Positions 52,212 through 64,000 of a stretch of DNA of 64,000 bases are shown here, piece after piece. The notes below the pieces were generated by a model. It did no database searches and had not been told where the DNA came from. It saw nothing but the letters and a program-made list of their open reading frames with translations. The translations under genes were made by a program, and so were the position numbers. The DNA lies in assembly GCF_016495865.1 (NCBI RefSeq), contig NZ_CP054706.1, forward strand, positions 1,116,001 to 1,180,000, in the 5' to 3' direction. Position 1 is the stretch's first letter; every line of letters begins with the position of its first letter. Source of the DNA: Salicibibacter cibi (GTDB lineage Bacteria > Bacillota > Bacilli > Bacillales > Marinococcaceae).

Positions 52212-52526
52212 TCAATTTTCTCGCAGTTGTTCGAGAAAAGACCGCGTTCGTTCAGTACCGTAATCATACAAATAACTGTAAAGCTTTTGCATGTCTTTTC
52301 CCATTTGTTCTTTATCGCGATCCGCGGCTTCTTCATTAAAAGGCCGAAGTATTATTTCTTGCGGTTCCACATCTTCCTCATTGATTCTTTTTATTAATTG
52401 TTGAAGTTGCTCTTTTTCCCTTTCGGTTACTCTAATTTCATATTGGATTTTATTGTCCTCTGTTTTTACTTCCGAAATCCCGGTCATCGCTTGGTCTAAG
52501 GTGACATAGTATTTCTTCCGTTCCAT
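52212..52526 (-). CDS. Small acidic protein, paralogue 2 of a pair
   Basis: 104 aa. MERKKYYVTLDQAMTGISEV, IQYEIRVTEREKEQLQQLIK and RPFNEEAADRDKEQMGKDMQ align with the 113-aa protein 190 bp downstream (YYV, YEI-x-TE, LQQL, FNE, YELG/YDYG ends). Ribosome site AGGAGGTTGCAATT before ATG 52526. The pair arose by tandem duplication; no known domain. Confidence 0.72.
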   Translation of the reverse strand: MERKKYYVTLDQAMTGISEVKTEDNKIQYEIRVTEREKEQLQQLIKRINEEDVEPQEIILRPFNEEAADRDKEQMGKDMQKLYSYLYDYGTERTRSFLEQLREN

Positions 52527-52702
52527 AATTGCAACCTCCTACCATTCTTTATCCATCCTTTTCCCGAGTAGGGATGGATATAATCCTTTTTTTCTGCAGT
52601 GATAAGCGCTTGTAAAACTTTCGCTTCAGCCCCGTAATTTCAGAGGTTACGGCGGTTAACACTCCGATTTCGACGCACAGGCGCTTAGCTGGTGTACCTT
52701 AA

Positions 52703-53527
<825 letters not shown>

Positions 53528-53585
53528 AATTTGTGTATATTCTTTTTACCTTCGGGCATGTTAATAAACGTGGAGGTGATTAGAA

Positions 53586-53753
53586 ATGGCAAGACAAAAC
53601 CAAAACCAAAATCAACAGCGCCAAAACCAACAGCAGAACAATCAGCAAAATCAAAACCAGCAGAACGAGAATCAGCAGAATAACGAGAATCAAAATCAAC
53701 AAAACAACCAGCAAAACAAACAACAAAACCAACAAAACAACAACAATCAGTAA
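53586..53753 (+). CDS. 55-aa Gln/Asn-rich protein in the sspE (gamma-SASP) position
   Basis: ATG 53586 with TGGAGGTGATTAG upstream. Of 55 residues, 48 are Gln or Asn; the others are the start Met, Ala, two Arg, two Glu and one Lys. It starts MARQNQNQNQQRQ and ends QQNNNNQ. B. subtilis has sspE right after fabL, and SspE is also Gln/Asn-rich with KQNQQ segments, so this is probably a reduced gamma-type small acid-soluble spore protein, an amino-acid store for germination. The FGTEFASET protease-site repeat is missing. A terminator follows. Confidence 0.75.
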   Translation: MARQNQNQNQQRQNQQQNNQQNQNQQNENQQNNENQNQQNNQQNKQQNQQNNNNQ

Positions 53754-53764
53754 GCTGCATAAGC

Positions 53765-53802
53765 GAAATGGGAGCGTCCTTTATCGGATGGCTCCCATTT
53801 TC
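53765..53802 (+). terminator. Intrinsic terminator
   Basis: AAATGGGAGC and GCTCCCATTT, 10-bp stem, then TTCTCTC. Confidence 0.82.
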
Positions 53803-53826
53803 TCTCGTTAGGATGCATCTACTTTA

Positions 53827-54109
53827 GGGACTGCTGAATAACGGAAAAAGACTGGCACATAAGCATTTTCCGTTGGTGTTGTCGAAGCTGGATGCAAGGA
53901 AATCCATCCTATAAACAAAAAACCCTTGCACTTCTGGCAACGTACGGAGGGACGGTGCTGCAATGGCGAGGCTCCAGCGGAAAAACGGACGCGTCAAGAC
54001 CCCGCAGCGCCGGTTGTGCGTGAGGAAGCTTGACCGTTCGTCCGCGGAAAGCGAAGCCATGGAAGCGGCATCCCGGCTTCAGCTGATAACTGCAAGTTTC
54101 AGCAATCCC
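53827..54109. mobile_element. Family A element, copy 3
   Basis: 283 bp, same orientation as copy 2, ends GGGACTGCTGAATA and TTTCAGCAATCCC, flanked by the 7-bp direct repeat TACTTTA (53820-53826, 54110-54116). The cleanest copy for defining element limits. It sits where ygaB lies in B. subtilis; no gene seems disrupted. Confidence 0.82.
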
Positions 54110-54266
54110 TACTTTAAACAAGGTCAGTTTAATAAGTGGTCCGATGACTCAAGCCAACGCTAGCAAAGGTTCATTCGGAAAAGCAGTGATCGCGCGATCG
54201 TTAAAGAAACTCGCCGCATTTGCTTATTGAATATTGGCATGAGCAGTTTTTACTCCATCGCTAATC

Positions 54267-55328
54267 TCAATTGTCGTCTTCCTGGTGGTAAGTGAAATAG
54301 CTTTCCACCAGTCGATCCAAGTGATCCAGTTGCGAATTGTATTCGATGATGTAGGCGATTAGCGGGAGCAGGTTCAGCCACTCTTCTCGGCTGAGCTCTT
54401 TATAATCATACGAATTCATAAATGACTCTGTTAACGATTCATTGCCTTCATCCGCTTCTTCACTCATAAAATCAGTCATTTGCGTCGTCACTTTCCCAGA
54501 ATAACGAGCCAAAATCCGTCCGTGGTAATTGGTAAGGTGGTCCATTTGCTGTTGGACGAGCCGTTTCATATGTTCGGGAAGATGATAAAAATCGTTCTCC
54601 CGCTCATCGAGGGAACCGAGTACATGAACAAGTTCCCTTGTGGCTGTCAACATTTCCCGAAAAAGAACAACTTTCCTTGCTTTTGCAAATTTGGTTTTCC
54701 TGAAGTAATTGCGTTCTTCTTTATAAAATAAATAAAGTTGGTCCAATTCCACGAGTTTTTCGCGTGATTCTTCCAAGTCTTCCCGCCTTGCTTGAACATT
54801 TGTATCCTGGCGTGTGATTAATCGGATCCAACGGGCGGCGTTCTCTGTTGTAGCGAAAATCTCGTCGTACAGTTTGTTTTCATACTTCGGTGGCAAGAAA
54901 AACAAATTCACGAGAAAAGCCGAAAAGACACCGAGCATGATCAGAGAAAAACGGGCGAGGGCAAACATGGCGTACCCGTCATCGGGGCTATTCCCCATAA
55001 TGATTACAATCGTCACAATCGTAACCGGTATCGTAGATGAGTCCAGGCCGAGCTTCAATATAATGGCGATCGAGATCATGACTACAACGCCGATCACGAA
55101 AGGCTCCTGCCCAAAGGCGAGCCCGAAAATAACAGCCAAAGCAGCTCCGATCAGATTTGCTTGTACTTGATGGAGAATTCTTTGATACGTGCGGTAAATG
55201 GATGGTTGGATCGTTAACCCTGCGGTTAATCCTGCAAAAAACGCAGGCTCCAATCCGAGTAAATGGGCGGCATATAGGGCGATTATAACTGCCAGCCCCG
55301 TCTTAAATATACGGGCGCCAAATCTCAT
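54267..55328 (-). CDS. Aromatic acid exporter/FUSC-type membrane protein (YgaE-like)
   Basis: 353 aa. Six N-terminal membrane segments (FKTGLAVIIALYAAHLLGLE, FAGLTAGLTIQPSIYRTYQR, ALARFSLIMLGVFSAFLVNL) and a long C-terminal helical cytoplasmic domain (EDLEESREKLVELDQLYLFY; LPEHMKRLVQQQMDHL). This is the DUF939/ArAE layout, one half of the eukaryote-like full-length exporters. Start ATG with AGGAGCGCCGC upstream. Same place as ygaE-type genes before hemL in Bacillus. Substrate unknown. Confidence 0.82.
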   Translation of the reverse strand: MRFGARIFKTGLAVIIALYAAHLLGLEPAFFAGLTAGLTIQPSIYRTYQRILHQVQANLIGAALAVIFGLAFGQEPFVIGVVVMISIAIILKLGLDSSTIPVTIVTIVIIMGNSPDDGYAMFALARFSLIMLGVFSAFLVNLFFLPPKYENKLYDEIFATTENAARWIRLITRQDTNVQARREDLEESREKLVELDQLYLFYKEERNYFRKTKFAKARKVVLFREMLTATRELVHVLGSLDERENDFYHLPEHMKRLVQQQMDHLTNYHGRILARYSGKVTTQMTDFMSEEADEGNESLTESFMNSYDYKELSREEWLNLLPLIAYIIEYNSQLDHLDRLVESYFTYHQEDDN

Positions 55329-55379
55329 GGAATGCGGCGCTCCTTTCTGAGGCGGGAAGGGTACCCGCTTCTTATTCGA

Positions 55380-56603
55380 TTAATTTGTCGGTGGTTCCGA
55401 TTGATTTTTATAAGCCTCTTTTGCTTCGTGAACCGGACGCTTCTCAATGAAGTAAAGGATGGCGGCTTTACACAGCCCCCATGTAGCTGTTGCGGCCAAT
55501 GTTCCGGAGATGGCATGGCCAGCGACCGGAAACGTTATTTTGCTTAAGGATCTTGCTAACTGTCGAAACGCGAAAGCGGTGCCGACGTTGGCACCTATCG
55601 CGCCCAAAAATTCGGCCATCGATTTTCGGTCCAATTTCCTCCCCGATACGTAAGCAACGCCGGCGATCATGGACATCTGTATGCCGGTAATGACCGGCAA
55701 GTCTGCTAATGGAATTGGCTGAGCGCCAACGCCGCCGGTAATTGCGGATGCACTTTTACCGATTGTTTTGGCGATGCGGCTTTGAATCGTTTTTGCCTGT
55801 GTAATGCGTGCCCATTGCATCCATGTGCTCCCCGGCAGCTGTTCGAGCAAAAAATCGATCAGCTCATCAATTTTCCAACGTCGGTCATAGACCATTTCTC
55901 CGTCTTTAAACGCTATATAAGCACAAACCGGTAGAATGCCTGCAACTTCAGGCAAATGCTTCTTTAACATACGTTTCATATGCTCGCTCGCGTGTTCAAT
56001 GTTGGCAATTTTTTCTTTTTCAAAGGGAGGATCGGTATCATAAACCGGATCAAGCTCATCTACTTGGGTGACAATGCCGATCACCGGAGGTAGGTAATCA
56101 TGTTTCTTTTTAATGATTTTCCGAAGTTTTTTTAACTGCTCAATATCTTCAGTAACACGGGCGTCTACCTCTTTTGCTTTCACAAGGAATAAAATAGCAT
56201 CGGGGTAGCGGGAAGCAAGTGCTTCTTGCCAAACTTCTTCTTCCGTTTGGTTGAAGCGTGTTTCATCGCCTTCACCGAAACCACGTGTATCCAGCACCTC
56301 CATAATGGCTTGTTGTGATGCATTTTTGTAGGTATGCCAACCCCCGCGTTCGGTTTCCGCGGTAACCGCGCCAACCTCAGCTACCGGCGCTTGAAACATG
56401 GCATTGACGAGTGTCGATTTGCCTGCGCCTCGCCTTCCGATGATGGCAAAGCGAGGGGCGCGCGAATCTACAAAAAGCTCTTCGAGCCGCTCCACCTCGC
56501 CGATGACACGCTTTTGGATATTCGAAGGTAATTTTGGAATCATTTTTTTTCTGAATAAGCGTAACGGTTCCTCCAGATATTCTTTTTGTTCGTCATCATG
56601 CAT
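55380..56603 (-). CDS. Era-like GTPase with DUF697 membrane domain
   Basis: 407 aa from ATG 56603 (AAAGGATGAC upstream); an earlier in-frame ATG overlaps this site. GTPase motifs: G1 GRRGAGKSTL, G2/G3 region with LDTRGFGEGD, G4-like TQVDELD. The C-terminal DUF697 part (ITGIQMSMIAGVAYVSGRKL; AISGTLAATATWGLCKAAIL) has two or more membrane segments. Similar proteins respond to membrane or metal stress, but no role is known for this one. Precedes the FUSC-type gene on the same strand, 51 bp apart. Confidence 0.85.
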   Translation of the reverse strand: MHDDEQKEYLEEPLRLFRKKMIPKLPSNIQKRVIGEVERLEELFVDSRAPRFAIIGRRGAGKSTLVNAMFQAPVAEVGAVTAETERGGWHTYKNASQQAIMEVLDTRGFGEGDETRFNQTEEEVWQEALASRYPDAILFLVKAKEVDARVTEDIEQLKKLRKIIKKKHDYLPPVIGIVTQVDELDPVYDTDPPFEKEKIANIEHASEHMKRMLKKHLPEVAGILPVCAYIAFKDGEMVYDRRWKIDELIDFLLEQLPGSTWMQWARITQAKTIQSRIAKTIGKSASAITGGVGAQPIPLADLPVITGIQMSMIAGVAYVSGRKLDRKSMAEFLGAIGANVGTAFAFRQLARSLSKITFPVAGHAISGTLAATATWGLCKAAILYFIEKRPVHEAKEAYKNQSEPPTN

Positions 56604-56650
56604 AGGTGTCATCCTTTCTTACCTACATAAATGCAACCCAGGTTTTCTAA

Positions 56651-57946
56651 TCAGGAATTTTTAATTGCTTGAAAAGCAGTTTCAGCCGCATCGAGGGTCG
56701 CAGTAATATCTTCTTCCTTATGCGCGCTCGTCAAAAACCAAGCTTCGAACTTGGAAGGAGCCAAGTGAATGCCTTGAGCCAACATGGAGTGAAAAAATGT
56801 CGAAAAATGCAAGCTGTTTGTGGCATCTGCATTATCATAGTTTTTCACGGGTTGCGAAGTGAAATACAAGGTCAGCGCCCCTGTTTTGCGATTGATCTGG
56901 ATGGGGACTTGCGCGTCGTCCGCTTTTCTTTGTAACCCGTTTTCAAGTTTTCTCCCGAGTCTTTCCAGTTTATCATATAATTGCTTGTCCTCTAATACTT
57001 CGAGGCAAGCAATGCCTGCGCTCATGGAGGCGGGATTTCCTGCCATTGTTCCTGCTTGATAGGCCGGGCCCAAAGGTGCTACTTCTTCCATGATGTTCAT
57101 TTTCCCGCCGTAAGCGCCGATCGGCAATCCACCGCCGATAATTTTTCCCATCGCAGTTAAATCGGGATAAACGCCGAGAAGATCTTGGGCTGCTCCGTAG
57201 TGAAAGCGAAAGGCTGAGATAACTTCATCGTAAATGACGAGCGCCCCGGCATCATGGGTTATTTCGTTAATTTTTTCGAGAAAACCGGGTTTAGGTTCCA
57301 CAATGCCGAAATTGCCGACAATTGGTTCCACGAGTACGGCTGCAATGTCATCGCCGAAAGATTTAAGTGCTTCTCGATAACTTTCAATATCATTATAAGG
57401 CACCGTTATTATTTCTTTTGCTGTATTACTCGTAACGCCGGCAGAATCCGGCGATCCTAACGTTGCGGGACCCGATCCGGCAGCGACGAGAACCGGATCG
57501 GAATGTCCGTGATAGCATCCGGCAAATTTAATGATTTTATCCCGTCCGGTATAGGCGCGTGCAACACGGACCGTCGTCATCACGGCTTCTGTGCCGGAAT
57601 TGACGAAGCGAACCTTTTCGAGAGAAGGAACAGCGTCCTTTAATTTCTTTGCAAAGTTGTTTTCCAAAGCAGTGGGTGTGCCGTAAAGGACACCGGATTG
57701 CGCCGCGTTGGTGATGGCTTTTGTAATGTGTGGGTGGGCATGTCCGGTAATAATTGGTCCGTAGCCGCCAATATAATCAATATATTTGTTTCCGTCCACA
57801 TCATAAAGATATGCGCCCTCCCCTTTTTCCATAAACACGGGAGTGCCGCCGGAAACGCCTTTGAAGGCACGTGAAGGACTATTTACTCCACCGACGATAT
57901 GGGACTCGGCCTCTTTATATAATTCTTTTGAGTGCTGAATGTTCAT
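56651..57946 (-). CDS. hemL: Glutamate-1-semialdehyde 2,1-aminomutase
   Basis: 431 aa from ATG 57946, nine bases after GGAGG. Makes 5-aminolevulinate for heme. Motifs: [67 protein letters not shown] and the PLP lysine in [16 protein letters not shown]. By position (before bcp and perR) it corresponds to B. subtilis gsaB, the second GSA aminomutase, rather than to the hemAXCDBL copy. Heme also feeds the catalase at 18 kb. Confidence 0.94.
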   Translation of the reverse strand: MNIQHSKELYKEAESHIVGGVNSPSRAFKGVSGGTPVFMEKGEGAYLYDVDGNKYIDYIGGYGPIITGHAHPHITKAITNAAQSGVLYGTPTALENNFAKKLKDAVPSLEKVRFVNSGTEAVMTTVRVARAYTGRDKIIKFAGCYHGHSDPVLVAAGSGPATLGSPDSAGVTSNTAKEIITVPYNDIESYREALKSFGDDIAAVLVEPIVGNFGIVEPKPGFLEKINEITHDAGALVIYDEVISAFRFHYGAAQDLLGVYPDLTAMGKIIGGGLPIGAYGGKMNIMEEVAPLGPAYQAGTMAGNPASMSAGIACLEVLEDKQLYDKLERLGRKLENGLQRKADDAQVPIQINRKTGALTLYFTSQPVKNYDNADATNSLHFSTFFHSMLAQGIHLAPSKFEAWFLTSAHKEEDITATLDAAETAFQAIKNS

Positions 57947-58072
57947 TTTAATACCTCCAACCACGTTTCTAACGATCACATCTATTCTAGCAGACAATGA
58001 TTAGACAAAGCATGGATGAAGCAGGCATAATGGAATGAGACGCAGAAAAAAAGAAAGAAGGAGATGGAATAA

Positions 58073-58543
58073 ATGGATCTGACAGACAAGCAAGCTCCTG
58101 ATTTTACTTTGCAAGCAAATGACGGAACGGAAGTGACGTTAAGCGATTATCGTGGGCAGACGGTAGTGTTGTATTTTTATCCGAAAGACATGACCCCGGG
58201 ATGTACGACACAAGCATGTGATTTTCGGGATGCAATTCCCGATCTGCAAGCGGAAGATGTCGTCGTTCTTGGTGTTAGTCCGGATCCAATAGAGAAACAT
58301 GAAAAATTTGCAAGCAAACATGAACTCCCGTTTTTGTTGTTATCCGACCCGGAACAGGATGCAGCGAATAAATACGGAGTTTGGCAATTGAAAAAGAACT
58401 TTGGAAAAGAATCCATGGGGATTGTTCGCTCTACATTTGTGATTAACCCGGACGGGGTTGTTACAAAAGAATGGCGGAAAGTTCGTGTGGATGGCCATGT
58501 CGATGAAGTCCGCGCTTATTTGACAGAAAAAAGCGAGGCGTAG
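58073..58543 (+). CDS. bcp: Thioredoxin-dependent peroxiredoxin Bcp (YgaF-type)
   Basis: 156 aa. Reduces H2O2 and organic hydroperoxides. Active site DMTPGCTTQACDFRD with the peroxidatic Cys and a second Cys four residues on, the usual BCP pair; LSDYRGQTVVLYFYPKD and MGIVRSTFVINPDG are family landmarks. Start ATG after AGAAGGAGATGGAATAA. Divergent from hemL; perR lies two genes downstream. Confidence 0.95.
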   Translation: MDLTDKQAPDFTLQANDGTEVTLSDYRGQTVVLYFYPKDMTPGCTTQACDFRDAIPDLQAEDVVVLGVSPDPIEKHEKFASKHELPFLLLSDPEQDAANKYGVWQLKKNFGKESMGIVRSTFVINPDGVVTKEWRKVRVDGHVDEVRAYLTEKSEA

Positions 58544-58626
58544 CTGAAAAGAATGACATTTGGCAACGGTTGTTCCCGAAATGTCTCCCTAAGAATGTTG
58601 ATGTTTCGAAAGGTTATGAAGCGCAG

Positions 58627-58715
58627 AAATTTGCTATACTATAGTAAGGGATCAAAAAATCGGTTATCGAATAAACGGGAGGGTTGCCACCGAGTTGGCG
58701 AAACCTTCGTTTGAT
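58627..58715 (+). ncRNA. Candidate structured RNA or leader upstream of the DarA-like gene
   Basis: A TATACT -10 (about 58635) is followed by GGGATCAAAAA. GATCAAA can pair with TTTGATC about 60 bases on (then TTTT), enclosing GAGGGTT/AACCTTC and GCCA/TGGC stems around CCGAGT. It matches no riboswitch I know. A second strong hairpin, GCAGGTAAGAAAGT with ACTTTCTTACCTGC, lies at 58744-58779. Confidence 0.4.
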
Positions 58716-58743
58716 CTTTTAACTCTTTACGAGATTATATTTG

Positions 58744-58779
58744 GCAGGTAAGAAAGTATAAATCAACTTTCTTACCTGC
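58744..58779. promoter_or_regulatory. Strong hairpin in the DarA-like gene leader
   Basis: Perfect 14-bp stem with 8-base loop and no T run; between the candidate RNA and the dispersed palindrome at 58791. Confidence 0.45.
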
Positions 58780-58790
58780 ATAAGTGGAAC

Positions 58791-58833
58791 GAAGGCTTTT
58801 CGCCATAAAAGCTTGGCGAAAAGCCAAGCTTTC
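58791..58833. repeat. Dispersed GGCTTTTCGCC palindrome, copy 5 (best form)
   Basis: GAAGGCTTTTCGCCATAAAA, GCTTGGCGAAAAGCC and AAGCTTTCT: GGCTTTTCGCC and GGCGAAAAGCC pair perfectly. It lies right before the DarA-like gene, covering the position of its ribosome-site leader. Confidence 0.6.
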
Positions 58834-58851
58834 TAATGGGGAGATGGGCTG

Positions 58852-59157
58852 ATGAATTTAATCGTATGCGTTGTCAACGATGTATATCGGGATCATATGG
58901 AACGCAGGTTGCAAAACGAGGGTTTTCGCATTACGGAATTAGCGAGCAGCGGAGGTTTTCGCCGCAAGGGCAATACAACGTTTTTAATTGGTTGCAATGA
59001 GCAGGACGTCGAGCAATTGAAAAACTCCATGAAAGAAGCTTGCCTTCAATTGGAAAAGAAAAAGAACATCGAAGGGCGCCATCGATATCGTTATACGTCC
59101 TTTATGTTAAACACATCGGAAGGAGAAGATTGGTTATCCTTGTATAATCAATCATAA
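58852..59157 (+). CDS. DarA/YaaQ-like PII-type protein (cyclic-di-AMP receptor family)
   Basis: 101 aa. Opening MNLIVCVVNDVYRDHMERRL, then FRITELASSGGFRRKGNTTFLIGCNEQDV, matches the T-loop-flanking pattern of DarA (LASTGGFL-GNTT). DarA binds c-di-AMP between subunits of a trimer. This is probably a paralogue, since the usual darA lies elsewhere in Bacillus genomes; no such gene occurs between bcp and perR in B. subtilis. ATG after GGGGAGATGGGCTG. Ligand binding is inferred. Confidence 0.75.
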   Translation: MNLIVCVVNDVYRDHMERRLQNEGFRITELASSGGFRRKGNTTFLIGCNEQDVEQLKNSMKEACLQLEKKKNIEGRHRYRYTSFMLNTSEGEDWLSLYNQS

Positions 59158-59176
59158 GGAAAGAAGGCATTTTCGT

Positions 59177-59232
59177 TGACAACCAACATTATATTTCGTT
59201 ACAGTTAAAATGTATATTATATTAGAATAATT
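59177..59232 (+). promoter_or_regulatory. perR promoter with possible Per box
   Basis: TTGACA (59177-59182) and TACAGT (59201-59206), 18 bp apart. ATTATATTAGAATAAT at 59217-59232 resembles the Per box (TTATAATnATTATAA) and would allow autoregulation. Confidence 0.45.
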
Positions 59233-59260
59233 GTTTTTAAAAAAGGGGGGCATGACGACA

Positions 59261-59704
59261 ATGGAGAATGAAAATCTTCAAAAAGCGGTTGAATCTTTAA
59301 AAGCAGCCAAAGTTCGAATGACGCCGCAACGTCATGCGATTTTAGAATTTATGTTTGAAACCATGAGCCACCCTACTGCGGATGAAATTTATAAAGCGCT
59401 TGAGAAAAAGTTTCCGAATATGAGCGTAGCGACGGTATACAATAATCTCCGTGTATTTAAGGAAGTCGGGATTGTTAATGAATTGACATACGGCGATTCC
59501 TCCAGCCGTTTCGATGCGGCGACGGATACACATTACCACATTATATGTAAAGACTGCGGAAAGATCGTAGATTTTCATTACCCTGTCTTGGATGAAGTGG
59601 AGACGTTAGCAGAACATGTCACAAATTTCCAAGTGGATTCTCACCGAATGGAGATATACGGAAGATGCCCTTCGTGTGCTAGCAATGAGCCGGTTCGCGC
59701 ATAA
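59261..59704 (+). CDS. perR: Peroxide-responsive repressor PerR
   Basis: 147 aa from ATG 59261; an earlier ATG (59252) sits against the GGGGGG ribosome site. Fur-family repressor: winged helix ([33 protein letters not shown]), regulatory metal ligands around [16 protein letters not shown], and structural zinc CxxC pairs CKDC and CPSC. Iron-catalysed oxidation of the His ligands releases it from DNA. Likely targets within this window are the catalase, bcp and hemL genes, by analogy with B. subtilis. Confidence 0.95.
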   Translation: MENENLQKAVESLKAAKVRMTPQRHAILEFMFETMSHPTADEIYKALEKKFPNMSVATVYNNLRVFKEVGIVNELTYGDSSSRFDAATDTHYHIICKDCGKIVDFHYPVLDEVETLAEHVTNFQVDSHRMEIYGRCPSCASNEPVRA

Positions 59705-59737
59705 AAGCCCCGCATCCATTATCGATGCGGGGCTTTT
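59703..59737 (+). terminator. Intrinsic terminator of perR
   Basis: AAAAGCCCCGCATC and GATGCGGGGCTTTT, 14-bp perfect stem overlapping the stop codon. Confidence 0.92.
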
Positions 59738-59764
59738 ATATGGGTGGTGGAACAAGAAACATCT

Positions 59765-59800
59765 TGGGCTTTTGCCATAATTGGCGAAAAGCCTGTTTTT
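59765..59800. repeat. Dispersed GGCTTTTCGCC palindrome, copy 6
   Basis: GGGCTTTTGCCATAATTGGC followed by GAAAAGCCTGTTTTTTAA. Between converging perR and ygzB; with its T run it can act as a second terminator on the plus strand. Confidence 0.55.
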
Positions 59801-59814
59801 TAACATCGCTATTT

Positions 59815-60159
59815 TTATTGTTGGAAGTTTTTACGATTATAGCGCGCATCCAACTCTTTTCCTTCCAGTTTTGGGTCAAGTGTCAGCGGTTCATCACAGT
59901 GCATGCATGCATCGACCCGTCCCAGTATTTTCGTTTGCTTTTCACAGTTGGGGCATATAACTTGGATGGTTTTCGTTGATTTCATTCCGATCCACAAATA
60001 AACGAGCGAGCTGGATATAACGGATAAAAATCCGATGACCATCGCGATAGACATTAGGATAGGGCTGTTGCTAAATACGAAGATGGCAATATACATAATA
60101 AAGATCCCGATGAATATTAGCGCCATCGCAAATGTACGAATTCGGTTGATTTTCGCCAC
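59815..60159 (-). CDS. ygzB: YgzB-like membrane protein with zinc ribbon
   Basis: 114 aa from GTG 60159 behind GGAGGTAACATC. Two membrane segments ([40 protein letters not shown]) and a C-terminal CPNCEK/CMHCDEP zinc ribbon. Matches YgzB, which follows perR in B. subtilis on the opposite strand and lies before the rrn operon. Function unknown. Confidence 0.88.
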   Translation of the reverse strand: MAKINRIRTFAMALIFIGIFIMYIAIFVFSNSPILMSIAMVIGFLSVISSSLVYLWIGMKSTKTIQVICPNCEKQTKILGRVDACMHCDEPLTLDPKLEGKELDARYNRKNFQQ

Positions 60160-60355
60160 GATGTTACCTCCTTGCTCTGAACCCACATGTTTGGGGTCAT
60201 GTCTGCCATTGTATCACATCTTGTTAGTTCTAAACCATCGCTGTTTACGTAGTGAAAAAGAGGAGCGCCACAACGTTCATGGTTTCGACATATGATAGTC
60301 CGGAATCATATAGGCTGCTTGTAAAAAAATCAAAAAGGAAAAATGAAATAAATAG

Positions 60356-60384
60356 TTGACGACATCTGCCCTTCATGATATCTT
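60356..60384 (+). promoter_or_regulatory. rrn promoter P1
   Basis: TTGACG (60356-60361), 17 bp, TATCTT (60379-60384). Confidence 0.7.
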
Positions 60385-60420
60385 AGTATTCGCGTCAACG
60401 GGAAAGGTTAATGCGAACTA

Positions 60421-60449
60421 TTGACGTGAGAATGTTTAGTTGCTATTAT
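60421..60449 (+). promoter_or_regulatory. rrn promoter P2
   Basis: TTGACG (60421-60426), 17 bp, TATTAT (60444-60449), transcript likely starting at the GGG near 60454. Paired P1/P2 is usual for Bacillus rrn operons. The leader to 60578 contains TTGAAAACTGAAT, repeated in the 16S-23S spacer, a processing/antitermination element. Confidence 0.8.
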
Positions 60450-60578
60450 AAATGGGTCGCTTTGAGACGCGACGACATCAATTGCCCATTGAAAACTGAA
60501 TGAAAGCCAAGCGAACGAATGAAGAAATGAAGCCAGCGCTTCCGGCACCCCCCCGTGTGGGAAGCGGAACTACTTTTC

Positions 60579-62139
<1,561 letters not shown>

Positions 62140-62325
62140 TAAGGAGCTATACCGGTCCCTCGGTGAAGGGACCGGAGGCAAACGCTTGGGCTTTCATTCA
62201 GTTTTGAGCGGGCAACTGCTCAAGAGACGTTCTTTGAAAACTGAATAACGCGATAAAGCTTGAATGGACACACACCGGGTGTCGAAAAGAAACGAGCGTT
62301 TTTTGGAAAGGCCCATGCCTCAAGT
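62140..62325 (+). other. 16S-23S spacer without tRNA genes
   Basis: About 186 bp. Holds a hairpin CCGGTCCCT...AGGGACCGG (62151-62174), a GTTCTTTGAAAACTGAATAA processing element and no tRNA-Ile or tRNA-Ala. Confidence 0.85.

Positions 62326-64000
<1,675 letters not shown>

Noticed and set aside
62140..62325. tRNA genes in the 16S-23S spacer
   Set aside because: No cloverleaf or TTCRA arm visible; spacer is too short.

Overview
The window reads as chromosomal DNA of a halophilic/alkaliphilic, spore-forming member of the Bacillaceae (Salicibibacter/Geomicrobium-like; genus is inference). Support: an ectABC operon, ectoine-type ABC importer genes, sporulation-linked genes (pdaA, ytvI, a YhcN-type lipoprotein, an sspE-position gene), strong AGGAGG ribosome sites with frequent GTG/TTG starts, and long collinearity with the Bacillus subtilis yfk-yfj-yfh-yga segment ending in an rRNA operon.

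Layout. 1-3.2 kb: ehuCDA-like importer and thiM. 3.1-5.1 kb: a 35-aa membrane peptide, a small membrane protein, and an RRNPP-type regulator facing a 41-aa exported peptide gene. 5.2-6.6 kb: a gene-free block of nested small mobile elements, including nine 52-bp tandem repeats. 6.6-15.2 kb: a 3D-domain cell-wall protein, a frameshifted ytvI, a ureohydrolase, lplJ, two acidic lipoproteins, an RNase H, msrA/msrB and a frameshifted hydrolase. 15.3-23.9 kb: fbpB-like, YtxH, a Vms1/VLRF1-like protein, BrkB, catalase, an MFS pump and the ligD/ku NHEJ pair. 24.1-32.1 kb: a Tat-exported GMC dehydrogenase pair, YhcN, OsmC, yfkD, yfkAB, pdaA, a GNAT and an unknown membrane protein. 32.1-37.3 kb: ectABC, an AEC transporter and glutamate dehydrogenase.

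37.4-46.9 kb is an accessory island: small membrane genes, an array of covarying hairpins, a DUF998 gene, an intact IS, an erm-rlmA-mph macrolide-resistance operon with an ErmD-type leader peptide (a small mobile element sits between leader and erm; mph is broken), and a MutS2-like ATPase without Smr domain behind a terminator/antiterminator switch. 47-60.2 kb returns to conserved order: yfhF, recX, yfhH, yfhP, mutY, two small paralogues, fabL, a 55-aa Gln/Asn-rich protein in the sspE position, ygaE-like, a DUF697 GTPase, hemL, bcp, a DarA-like protein, perR, ygzB. 60.3-64 kb: rrn P1/P2 promoters, 16S rRNA, a tRNA-free spacer and the 5' part of 23S rRNA.

Themes: compatible-solute synthesis and probable uptake; oxidative-stress defence (msrAB, catalase, bcp, perR, OsmC); DNA repair (ligD/ku, mutY, recX); and ribosome protection in the island. 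The strongest leads are the MutS2-like gene with its attenuator beside erm, the peptide/receptor pair near 4-5 kb, and the nested small mobile elements. Homology calls rest on motifs and gene order read by eye; no database search was run.
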